A DNA stretch of 64,000 nt from Candidatus Methylacidiphilum fumarolicum (lineage in GTDB: Bacteria; Verrucomicrobiota; Verrucomicrobiia; Methylacidiphilales; Methylacidiphilaceae): the NCBI RefSeq assembly GCF_949774925.1, contig NZ_OX458932.1:1302001-1366000 (forward strand), read 5' to 3'. Of this stretch, positions 36,853-44,964 are shown piece by piece (within the stretch, counting starts at the first letter, position 1; each line of letters opens with the position of its first letter). The position numbers and the translations under genes are program-made. Below the pieces are notes generated by a model that worked only from the letters and a program-made list of their open reading frames with translations, was not told where the DNA came from and searched no databases.

Positions 36853-37026
36853 ATGAGAGGAAAAATCGGACAATTTCTCTTTGATGCAATGATGACACTT
36901 CTCATTGCTATAGCCATAGATCGATTCTGCCCAGAACCATTGCGAGGTTGGTGCAGAAACGGATGGCAGATTATAGGAAACGCTATGGAAGAAGTCGTAC
37001 ATTGGATTGGAAGGCTATTTCATTGA
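36853..37026 (+). CDS. Small hydrophobic protein (57 residues)
   Basis: The frame runs from ATG 36853 to TGA 37024-37026, product MRGKIGQFLFDAMMTLLI... with a membrane-like segment at residues 7-22 and a Trp-rich amphipathic tail. There is no clear ribosome-binding site. The last 7 bases overlap the convergent sigma-factor gene. The composition is that of a real small membrane protein, but conservation is unknown. Confidence 0.35.
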   Translation: MRGKIGQFLFDAMMTLLIAIAIDRFCPEPLRGWCRNGWQIIGNAMEEVVHWIGRLFH

Positions 37027-38003
37027 TTTTTTAAACTTTCTCTCCCCCTCCCTTTTTCTATTCCCACTAATAATCTTTTTAGAGAAAGTTTTTGACGGCA
37101 ATTAAATGCTTCTATTCCTAAAAAATACCTATCGTTTTGTATTTCCCATACTGGATAAAAATATTTTAAAACTAAAACAGATTTAATATCACTGGGCGCA
37201 TTTTCAATGATTTGAATCCACTCTTTTTTTAGTTCTTCATTATCTGAAGGCTGCTGGATACAGTTCGGTCCAGCAATAATCGTATGCAATTGATCACCCT
37301 CGTTATTGATTGGAGCATCCAAACTAACCATTACCGGATTATTGATATTGTTTTCTGTATCTTCTAAATTGAGATTATTTTGAAAAGAATTTTTCTTTTT
37401 TTGATAAGAACTAATCTGAACTGTTTTAGATTTTAATGCTTCAGAGGCAATTTCATTTTTGATCCAGTATAAAGCATAGTTTGGAAATGGATTTTGTGAA
37501 GAAGGATTGTATCTTTCTAAGGCTCTGTAAAAGCCGATAATTCCATCACTAAAGACCGCCTCTTTAATATTTAGGTTGTTCGTTTTGACAACCCTGTGGA
37601 TCAACTCAATACCGTTTACAATCAATGGTTCTGTTGCTTCAGCTAATTTTAGTCTTTTTCTTTTCCATATTGTAGCTTCCTTCCCATTGTCTTTTTCAGC
37701 TTCTTCTCTGAGGTTGTTCCACCATATGATGTTCAAGCGTAATTTATCAAGCACTGCTACTACTTTTTCATCCATGTGGTTTTTTTTGGATCGAATTAAA
37801 GAAATTAAAAAAACAACTTCTTTGGCATTTATTCTCTTTTGTCTAGAAGGTTCATGAAGATGAATAATCTTATCAATAAGAATTTTCTTTATAGATGGAA
37901 TCTGCAGTAAAGATAGTTTTTCTTCATGCAATGCCATTTGGAATTTTTTAATCGATTCCTTCCAATCTATTTCCTTTTTGACCCATTGTGCTTTATTTTT
38001 CAT
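37020..38003 (-). CDS. Sigma-70-type RNA polymerase sigma factor (region 2 clear)
   Basis: Residues about 125-200 fit sigma region 2: EPLIVNGIELIHRVV, then EAVFSDGIIGFYRALERYNP and FPNYALYWIKNEIASEALKSK. The last part stands for the -10 recognition helix. Region 4 is weak: only some helix pattern near 270-320. The N-terminal 120 residues are not part of the usual factor. It may be an alternative sigma factor for the element's own promoters. It overlaps the upstream gene at 37993 by 11 bases. Confidence 0.65.
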   Translation of the reverse strand: MKNKAQWVKKEIDWKESIKKFQMALHEEKLSLLQIPSIKKILIDKIIHLHEPSRQKRINAKEVVFLISLIRSKKNHMDEKVVAVLDKLRLNIIWWNNLREEAEKDNGKEATIWKRKRLKLAEATEPLIVNGIELIHRVVKTNNLNIKEAVFSDGIIGFYRALERYNPSSQNPFPNYALYWIKNEIASEALKSKTVQISSYQKKKNSFQNNLNLEDTENNINNPVMVSLDAPINNEGDQLHTIIAGPNCIQQPSDNEELKKEWIQIIENAPSDIKSVLVLKYFYPVWEIQNDRYFLGIEAFNCRQKLSLKRLLVGIEKGRGRESLKNQ

Positions 38004-39150
38004 AAGATTTTTCTTTTTTTATAACTTCATTATTCTTCGCTAAATCAAAAAGCAGCTTTGAAGGGATGATTTTTAATCGATTAAGGTTCTGAGATATTAT
38101 TTCTAAGTGTTTGCTTTCTTTGCTTTCGATCTCTTCTATTTCTTTCTTAAAAAAAGAATTTTTTTCTTTCAAGAATAGCTCATATAAAATTTTTTTTATT
38201 TTATAATTAAATATCAACTTCTCTTTGATTGAAGAATAATTGCCAGTTCTTGATTCTAAAAAATCTTTTAATGTCCAATAAAGAATGGCAAAGGCTTTTG
38301 CGTAAGGATCTTTAATTTCTTTATTTGAAACGGCTGCTAAATAATTATCAAAAAAGTTATTTAATCCTCCAACAACCTCTCCACAAAACAGATCGAACGA
38401 ATGTAAAAAACGGACAGTATTTTGAGCAGATCGAGCTTTTTCTGGTTTTGTGCCAAAAAATTTAAGAATGTATTGGCTTACAGGAATTGGAGCAATTGGT
38501 TGAATATATTCAAGAAGAATTTCACCTTTTCCATTGGCAATGATTCTTCCTCTTGAATCTGTTTTTGCTTTATAATAGCCTTTAGAGGCAAAAGGGGAAG
38601 TATCTTTATCATTGCCTTCTTTTATAGAAGAAAAGAAAGAGAGCTGCTGTAATATTTTTTCATATTTTTCAGCATATATGTTAGAAAGCCCTTGAAAAAG
38701 ATTTCCAAGCTCTTTTCGTTCTTGATTAGATAAAGAATTATGCACTTTTTGGGAGAAGTTTTTTATCCATTTTAACATTTCTTTATCCAAATAGAGTGCT
38801 TCACCCGAAGAGGCTGTAACTGATCGCGTTTTTTTCTGGATATTCTCTTTTGCTGAATCATTTATAAAACGAAGATTTTCTTCCCATCGTTCGTCTGTAC
38901 AAATATCAAACAGCATCGAACAAAGAAGAGCCTTTTCTTTGGTATCAAAAGCAGCATTTTTTTGTTTTCTTAAAACCTGTTCTGGCTTGTTTCTAAGATA
39001 TTTATTTTTCCGGACTAAATTTTGTATTTTTAAAATTTCTTCATAATTGAGAGAATGAAGCGGGAGCCAGAAAAACCTGTCTTTATCCTTGCCAGTAATT
39101 AATTCAATCTCTTTTTTATCTAAAAGAGCAAATCCGTTAAGTTCTATCAT
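37993..39150 (-). CDS. Unknown helical protein
   Basis: 385 residues, cytoplasmic, Lys/Glu-rich and predicted mostly helical, with no motif that I recognise. It is the upstream partner of the sigma-factor gene and overlaps it by 11 bases, so the two are coupled. It might be a partner or regulator of that factor. No membrane segment or signal is seen. Confidence 0.55.
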   Translation of the reverse strand: MIELNGFALLDKKEIELITGKDKDRFFWLPLHSLNYEEILKIQNLVRKNKYLRNKPEQVLRKQKNAAFDTKEKALLCSMLFDICTDERWEENLRFINDSAKENIQKKTRSVTASSGEALYLDKEMLKWIKNFSQKVHNSLSNQERKELGNLFQGLSNIYAEKYEKILQQLSFFSSIKEGNDKDTSPFASKGYYKAKTDSRGRIIANGKGEILLEYIQPIAPIPVSQYILKFFGTKPEKARSAQNTVRFLHSFDLFCGEVVGGLNNFFDNYLAAVSNKEIKDPYAKAFAILYWTLKDFLESRTGNYSSIKEKLIFNYKIKKILYELFLKEKNSFFKKEIEEIESKESKHLEIISQNLNRLKIIPSKLLFDLAKNNEVIKKEKSYEK

Positions 39151-39178
39151 AAAATCTGAAACGTGCGTTTAATCGATT

Positions 39179-39397
39179 TTATCTTTCAATGGATCTTTTA
39201 TTTTTTACTGGAAGAGAAACGGACTTTTGAAAAGATTTACTACTGTCTTTTTGTTCCCTTGGTATGTTTTGATCTTTTGTTAATGATAGTGTTTTAAGGT
39301 TTTTTAGATGATCTAAAATATGTAAACTTGGTTGATATAGCGGAAGGCTTTCTTGAATATTCTTAAAAGAAACATATTCAAAGCTGAATGGCTTCAT
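39179..39397 (-). CDS. Small basic protein of unknown function
   Basis: About 72 residues from ATG 39397 (MKPFSFEYVSFKNIQ), Lys/Ser-rich at the C-terminus and probably disordered there. The longer start at 39424 would overlap the divergent AAA+ gene. It precedes the 385-residue gene by 28 bases on the same strand. No family is recognised. Confidence 0.4.
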   Translation of the reverse strand: MKPFSFEYVSFKNIQESLPLYQPSLHILDHLKNLKTLSLTKDQNIPREQKDSSKSFQKSVSLPVKNKRSIER

Positions 39398-39416
39398 ACC
39401 TATATTATAGGTTGCA

Positions 39417-40334
39417 ATGAACAAAAGTGTTGATCCTTTTTATTCCTTCTCTAAAGAAGACCACGTTTCAAGTTTGATACTTCCAGATGACTATATTATT
39501 ACGGATATTGCTGCTATAAGAGTGGTAGAATGTGCAGTCCATGCCATGGGGGAGGGGAGTGCTCTTTCTGCGGTGTTGTTGGATGGTCCTCCTGGTATTG
39601 GGAAAACGTTCTTGGGTAAGGCAGTTGCTAAAGCCATTGGGGCAAGACATATGTTGTTTCAATTTTTTCCTGGATGTGGAAAAGAAGAGCTGCTGCGAGA
39701 TAAATCCATCGATGGAACACTGGTTCCTGGTATCATTCCTCTGTCTATAACTTCTTCTATAGAAAACAAAACGGTACTCATTCTGAACGAACTAGATAAA
39801 GCCGATGTTTCCGTTGACAGTTTTTTACTCGATTTTATTAACGAATCTCAACTATTTGTCCCTCAGTTGGGAGGCGAATTGAAGGCTAACAATTCTAACC
39901 TTTTAATTGTAATCACAAAAAATGATCTACGAGATGCTACGGAAGCTTTGTTAAGAAGATGTCGGGTTATCTACATGAACTGGCCCTCTGTGGAAATGGA
40001 AACAAAACTCATCAAAATGTACAATCCATGGGCTACAGAAAAATTTTGTGAAATCTTTATAAATGCCGCCAATCAACTGAGAAGGCATCCTGGTGTAAAG
40101 AAAAAACCTTCCCCGCCAGAGCTTGTTCGATTGATAAGCGACTGTTGGCGCATTCGCCATCAACAGATGACTCTTTTAGAATGGAGTCAATTTTTGCTAA
40201 CCGGACTGCTTCCTTTACCTCAAGATAGAAAGTATCTAGATCAAAACCCCATGGCTTTAGCCTCCGAAGTAAGAAATCTCCTTTCAGAAATTAATGATCT
40301 TTGCAGAATCCGCTTTAATGGAATACCTGAATAA
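39417..40334 (+). CDS. MoxR-type AAA+ ATPase
   Basis: Walker A GPPGIGKT (57-64), Walker B VLILNELDKAD (120-130), sensor-like VITKND and the arginine RRCRV follow the MoxR/AAA_5 order. MoxR proteins act as chaperones or switches for partner proteins with VWA domains, but no VWA protein is next to it. It is divergent from the small gene at 39397 and stands within the element's control block. Confidence 0.8.
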   Translation: MNKSVDPFYSFSKEDHVSSLILPDDYIITDIAAIRVVECAVHAMGEGSALSAVLLDGPPGIGKTFLGKAVAKAIGARHMLFQFFPGCGKEELLRDKSIDGTLVPGIIPLSITSSIENKTVLILNELDKADVSVDSFLLDFINESQLFVPQLGGELKANNSNLLIVITKNDLRDATEALLRRCRVIYMNWPSVEMETKLIKMYNPWATEKFCEIFINAANQLRRHPGVKKKPSPPELVRLISDCWRIRHQQMTLLEWSQFLLTGLLPLPQDRKYLDQNPMALASEVRNLLSEINDLCRIRFNGIPE

Positions 40335-40396
40335 AAAATCTTTTTTTCTTCTGTAAAAAGCGTTCGATGGCGCATAAAGAATCTTTGAAGATTCCT

Positions 40397-41744
40397 TTAT
40401 CTTTCCCTACCTCTCTTTTCCATCGATTTTCCTATAAAGTTTGGATTATAGAAGTAAAAAGGGGAGGGGTGGGCTGTTTTTTCTATCTCTTCAATGATTT
40501 TTTCTGGGTCTTTCTGCTCTACTTTTCTATTATCCCTACGGATTCTTAGCTCTTCATAGATTTTGGCAACCGTTTCTTCTACGCTGAGGGCTCTTTTTGA
40601 CTGAGAAGCTTGCTGTTCTTCTTCTTTTCTTTCTTTATCTGGCTCAGCTCTTTGCTCTGATACTTTTTCGATACCCACTCCTTGTACTGGCGGCATTGCT
40701 TTTTCTTCGGTCCTTTCCCTTTGTTTTTCCTTCTGCAGTTGTTCCTCTTCTACTGCTGCTTTTGCGGCTCTTAGGTATTCATGCTTGTAAAGAGGAGCAG
40801 GTTGAGACACTCTATCGATCAACTCTTGAGCCCTGTCCGAAGCTATTCCTCCAAAAAACCCACCCATACCCATTCCTAGCAAGCCTCCCGCTATTGTCCC
40901 TGGTCCAGGAAAGATCATCGAGCCTAGGGTTGCCCCTGCTGCCCCTCCAACACTACTTCCAATCAGTGGTAGCCCTATCCTTGCCACCGCCTTGCCTATA
41001 GCCTCTCCCCACCGGCCTGTTTCCTTCCCTTCAGTTACGGCAGCTTTTGCTTCTTCACCCACGCCTAAAACTGTTGCAAGCGGACCTAGCCAGCCTAAAA
41101 CCTTTGGAATTTTTCTTCGGGGCTTAATTTTTTGGGGATCATAATTCTTTTTTGCATATATATCCTCTTTAGCATGAAAAAGGCGAATCATGGCCTTTGT
41201 AACATCATTTATATTAAATACCATTCTTGTAGCCCTCGCCGTTGGTTGTGAAGGATCCCCAATGACTATGTGGGGATGAAGAAACTGAAGCCAAGGATAC
41301 TCAAAGGTTCTCCCCACTCCAAAGCGAGGATAGCCTTCATACCTTTCTCCTAATTTCCTCAGTTTTTCCTCAATTTTATTGTCAACATACTTGGTTTTTA
41401 TTTCATGAACTGCCTTGGGCATAAGCATAATATTTTCTCTGCCATTGAGGTTTTCTAGCAATCCTGAAAGAAACAAGGGGATGATATGATCCAATTCCCA
41501 GCCTTTGGGAGGATGATAAGTTATCTTCCCAGATGGGGTTTTCTCTACCATTTTGTCTATAGCCCTCTGGGGGATGCCTAACTTCCTTAAGTCTTCTTGA
41601 TGATAGGTATGTAGCTCTCTGAGAAGGCTTGGGCTTCAGGTTATTTTCAAAGTCCTCCCGCAGTTCTCTTGTTCTTTCTGGGCTTACTCTTTGGACCTTG
41701 CCGAGCCAAACCGCTTCCTCCCATGAAAGTTTCTTTTCACTCAT
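40397..41744 (-). pseudogene. HNH-like nuclease with glycine-rich membrane segment, split by a frameshift
   Basis: The first part (ATG 41744, MSEKKLSWEEAVWLGKVQRVS...) runs in one frame. A second frame is open from about 41625 and reads LRELHTYHQEDLRKLGIP, AIDKMVEKTPSGK, then HPPKGWELDHIIPLFLSG, NLNGRENIMLMPKAVHEIKTK. DHI plus the N and H that follow form an HNH pattern. A shift near 41620-41640 would join the parts. Alone, the second part starts at ATG 41551 with the HNH core intact. Residues about 190-245 (from 41551) are Gly-rich and membrane-like (VGGAAGATLGSMIFPGPG). The C-terminus is charged. It is 58 bases after a double SUKH gene. Confidence 0.6.
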
Positions 41745-41802
41745 TGGTCATGTCCTTTTTCTTTTCAATAGGCCATGACCTATGGGGCGGTGGCACGAAG
41801 GA

Positions 41803-42846
41803 TCACTTATTCATATAAAAAATCTCTTTTAAGAAGGAACAAAGATCAGGATATTCCTCTTTAAGATCATGAAAATAGTGATGAAGGGTAAAGAAGCAGT
41901 GGGTACTCATATCATAGGCGCACGTAATTTCTAGAAAATTCCTATGCTGTCCAAAGATGAAATAATTAGGATTAAAGAACATTTCTTTTGCTTCCTCATC
42001 GTCCCATTTTAACACCCTGTAGTAGCGATTATGAGGAATAAGAAAATCCTCATTAATAAAATAGAGCTCCTCATCATGTTCTTCGCTCTTTAGCCATTCC
42101 ACAGGAGAGTCTTCGTCAGGGATATGAAAAAAAGTGTATAAATCACTCCTGAACCCATTGCTGAAAGCCAAAAATTTCTTATAAAACTCTGGAATGGGCA
42201 CTCCAAATTCCTCGCGGAACTGTCGGTCTGCTTTTTCAATGGCTTTGAAAGAGGCCGGCGGAAGAAAGGAGGTTTCGTAGGTGTACTCAAAAGTACTCCT
42301 TATTTTTTGAATCAGCTCAATCTCCCTGGGCTCCAAAAGCCTTGGCGCCGTATAAAGATGACGGAAAAAATACTCTACTTCCTCTTTGAGTAGCGAATAG
42401 AGATCCTCATAAAACACTTTGATCCCTTCCGGGGGGATCTTTTTTATCCCCTTGGGATAAATTACCCCCAAATAACTAGGTCCCAAGTAGTATATATAAT
42501 AACGCTGGGATACCCCATCGTAGTTATATTTCCGGTCCTCACTCCTGCCTAATCGTAGGTGATACGGAGGAAGTAAGTCTGGAAAACGAGCTTTCAGCTC
42601 TGAGTTTGTGTCAAGAAGGATATCCGCACTATAAAGCCAACCATAGCCAAAACTAATGAACTTGGCATAAGCCAGAAAGTCTTTATAGTCCTGAGGTAGG
42701 GCTACCCCAAATGTCTCTTGGCAGGCTTTGTCTAACTGTTCAATAGCCTCAGGAGAGGCCGGAGGACCTAATTCGATATAAGGATGCTCTTTTTGACAGG
42801 ACTTAAGCTTTTCCAGTAAAGCTTGGAACTCTGGAGTAATTGGCAT
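41803..42846 (-). CDS. Double SMI1/KNR4 (SUKH) domain protein, probable immunity protein
   Basis: 347 residues from ATG 42846, with an AAAGGGAAATCT site ahead. Two SUKH-like domains are seen: the first with SPEAIEQLDKACQETFGVALPQDYKDFL (about 30-60), the second with SFKAIEKADRQFREEFGVPIPEFYKKFL (about 205-235). SUKH proteins are the usual immunity partners of nuclease toxins in polymorphic toxin systems. The next gene on the strand is an HNH-like nuclease, which supports this. A start further up at 42903 is possible but has a basic, odd N-terminus. Confidence 0.72.
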   Translation of the reverse strand: MPITPEFQALLEKLKSCQKEHPYIELGPPASPEAIEQLDKACQETFGVALPQDYKDFLAYAKFISFGYGWLYSADILLDTNSELKARFPDLLPPYHLRLGRSEDRKYNYDGVSQRYYIYYLGPSYLGVIYPKGIKKIPPEGIKVFYEDLYSLLKEEVEYFFRHLYTAPRLLEPREIELIQKIRSTFEYTYETSFLPPASFKAIEKADRQFREEFGVPIPEFYKKFLAFSNGFRSDLYTFFHIPDEDSPVEWLKSEEHDEELYFINEDFLIPHNRYYRVLKWDDEEAKEMFFNPNYFIFGQHRNFLEITCAYDMSTHCFFTLHHYFHDLKEEYPDLCSFLKEIFYMNK

Positions 42847-42903
42847 AGATTTCCCTTTCTTTTTTCTGTTTTTTTTATGCGCAGCACAATAAACTACCAT
42901 CAC

Positions 42904-43639
42904 TAATGACTCTTCCCTGCAATGATAACTAAAGGTGTTTTTTTTTTTTAAGCTTTGTAAGTTGTCGACGTTTTAATAGTTCCATTCTTTGGAGACTCCA
43001 CACATCAACACATTATCCTGAGTTTTTTCTCATTCCTTGCTAGGCTTTCTTTTTATAATAGGACATGTCCCATAGTTTAGTAGCAGATGCGGACGACATA
43101 GTGCTAGTACTTGCGGTTCATCTTGTGAAGAGTATATAGTAATACGATAAGTAGGGGAACAATCGAACGAAAGGAGGGCCGGGATCCACGCGCGGATATC
43201 GTTACCTTCACCAGCTAGCCCATGTTTGATGAAATTTATGTAACTTGTTGATTATCATAAGATATTTTTTCAACGTGTCACCCTGTTGGGTTTTTAGAGG
43301 CTATTTTTTTGGGTTTCCAAGGCTCTAAGAAGTTGATTCTCAGGGCAAAAAGAACTTACAAATCTCCGCTGATTCCTCTTTCCAGTTCCTCATCATCTTC
43401 CGAGGCTCTTCCTTTCAATGAAAGCTCCATAAGCCTGTCCAAGTGGGGACCTAAGAGCTCCTGTTTACTAGAAGACTTGTGATCGTCCGGTGCTTAATCT
43501 TCTCTCTATCGGAGTGACTCTCTTTCAGTCGAACCTACTGCTCTACTTTCCCACTCGGATACCGAATCGGAACAATACACACAAAACCTAAAGAGGCATA
43601 ATTCACGAAATTTATCAAATACAAGAATAATTTAGAGAT
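42904..43639. other. Gene-free region before the decayed IS copy
   Basis: About 735 bases with no coding frame. It is patchy in composition, with a GC-rich piece near 43170-43210, which suggests insertion debris. GGACATGTCC (43061-43070) is a lone 10-bp palindrome. I find nothing else that I can support. Confidence 0.4.
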
Positions 43640-44941
43640 TATCGCCCCAAAAGCTCCGAAGAGTACGTCCAACCTCTCCCAATTCCACCAGGCTTTTTGC
43701 CGAACCAGTTTCTCCGGCTTTTTCAGATTGCCTCAGGCCAAAGCCGTCATCCTTTTCGGCGCTTAGCTCTTTCCTGATCAATCGCCGCCTCCATCTTGCA
43801 GAAGATCGTTCTCCCAAGCTTCTTTAAGCTTCTTGAACGCCTTATGCGAATGCCGAGGATTGGCGCCCTCGGAAACAACCGGCTCGCTTTTTCCCCGGCT
43901 CTAACTTGGCGCTGGTAAGGAACCACTCCGTACCCAGCTCGAAAGCCTTGGCGCAAGCCCCATACTTTTGGCACTAGCTAGCAGCACATCGTTTCAGGCG
44001 CATGCTATTTGCCGCCTGAAAAAAAGATACCATCTCTCCTGAGTCCTCCGGGAGCAGGGGTCTTGTTCCTGATCGGGCTCTGCCCGCTACCAGAGGGACG
44101 AAGCTTACGGTGAGCGCTTTGGTGTCTAGCGAGAAGCCGCCAGTCGCCTTCGTGTTTTTGGAAGCCAAAGCCGCTAAATTGCCCTGTATGCTGGAAGTGG
44201 GGAAAACCGGGCTGTTTGCCTTGCCACACGCGGCGTAAGTACGCCTGGAAGGCAAGATCCACCCTCTTGAGCATTACCTGAGCAGATTCAGAATTGATCA
44301 AGGTGAGAATCCCCAGCGAGTCTGAGAATAGCTCCTCCCGAATGACCTTCAAAGGATAGAGCCGATAGGTATCCTTGCGCTCAACGGGGCCAAGTACAAG
44401 AAGACCAGCGGGTGAGGGAATCCTCATGAGGCAACGCTGGACAGTGGTCTTTTAGTGCAATGACAGGTCAAGTGCATTGACACTTTCTGCCGCACTGCGT
44501 TGACGCACTGTCCACCCATTAAGTGCTTGTAACAAAATACCGCCGAAAGGCGCTCACCAGCCCAATGCTTGCCCTTGTACGTACTATTGCGAAAATGCGC
44601 TAGGAGGAATGGGGTAGGCAGTTATTTGAATTAAGCGGAGAATCGGACCTCTTCATTTGCTGCTTGCTTTGCCACCAAATCTTGAACACAATCGCTTCGT
44701 GAAGGGTCTTAAGACGACTTTTTCCCTTCTTCTCCGCAGGATAGTATGCCATAACGGTCCCTTGTTCCTATTGTAAGCCAGTTTTTTGGAGCCGTTACTA
44801 CCGCGGTATCAGCTGATGGAAAGACTAATTAACCGTTCTCAAACAGGATATCGAACGGCAAGCGACAGTGGAATAGAACGGCTTTCCCAACTAGTCAAGC
44901 CAATGGCTCTGGCTGGAACATTGACAGCCGGAGAGGGTAGA
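43640..44941. mobile_element. Decayed IS200/IS605 copy (tnpB and tnpA remnants)
   Basis: A diverged copy of the element at 29.3-31.3 kb. The minus strand holds tnpB pieces (43640-44427) with frameshifts, a deletion of about 40 residues near the N-terminus (HCFLWNLALEERR in the intact copy is missing), and no C-terminal zinc finger or right end. The plus strand holds tnpA from about 44461 with a stop at codon 7 (GTG CAT TGA). The tnpA-side end with its hairpin is kept (to GAGAGGGTAGA 44931-44941). Confidence 0.8.
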
Positions 44942-44964
44942 TAAAGAGGCTCGTCTAAAACTAG

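Noticed and set aside
40397-41551. Annotating the HNH part as a complete normal gene from ATG 41551.
   Set aside because: The same frame continues naturally upstream of that ATG (LGIPQRAIDK) and the upstream frame reads as its N-terminus, so a split gene is more likely. The short form may still be made.
43061-43070. Palindrome GGACATGTCC as a regulator site.
   Set aside because: It is a single 10-bp palindrome in decayed DNA with no adjacent gene start and no second copy noticed, so chance is enough to explain it.
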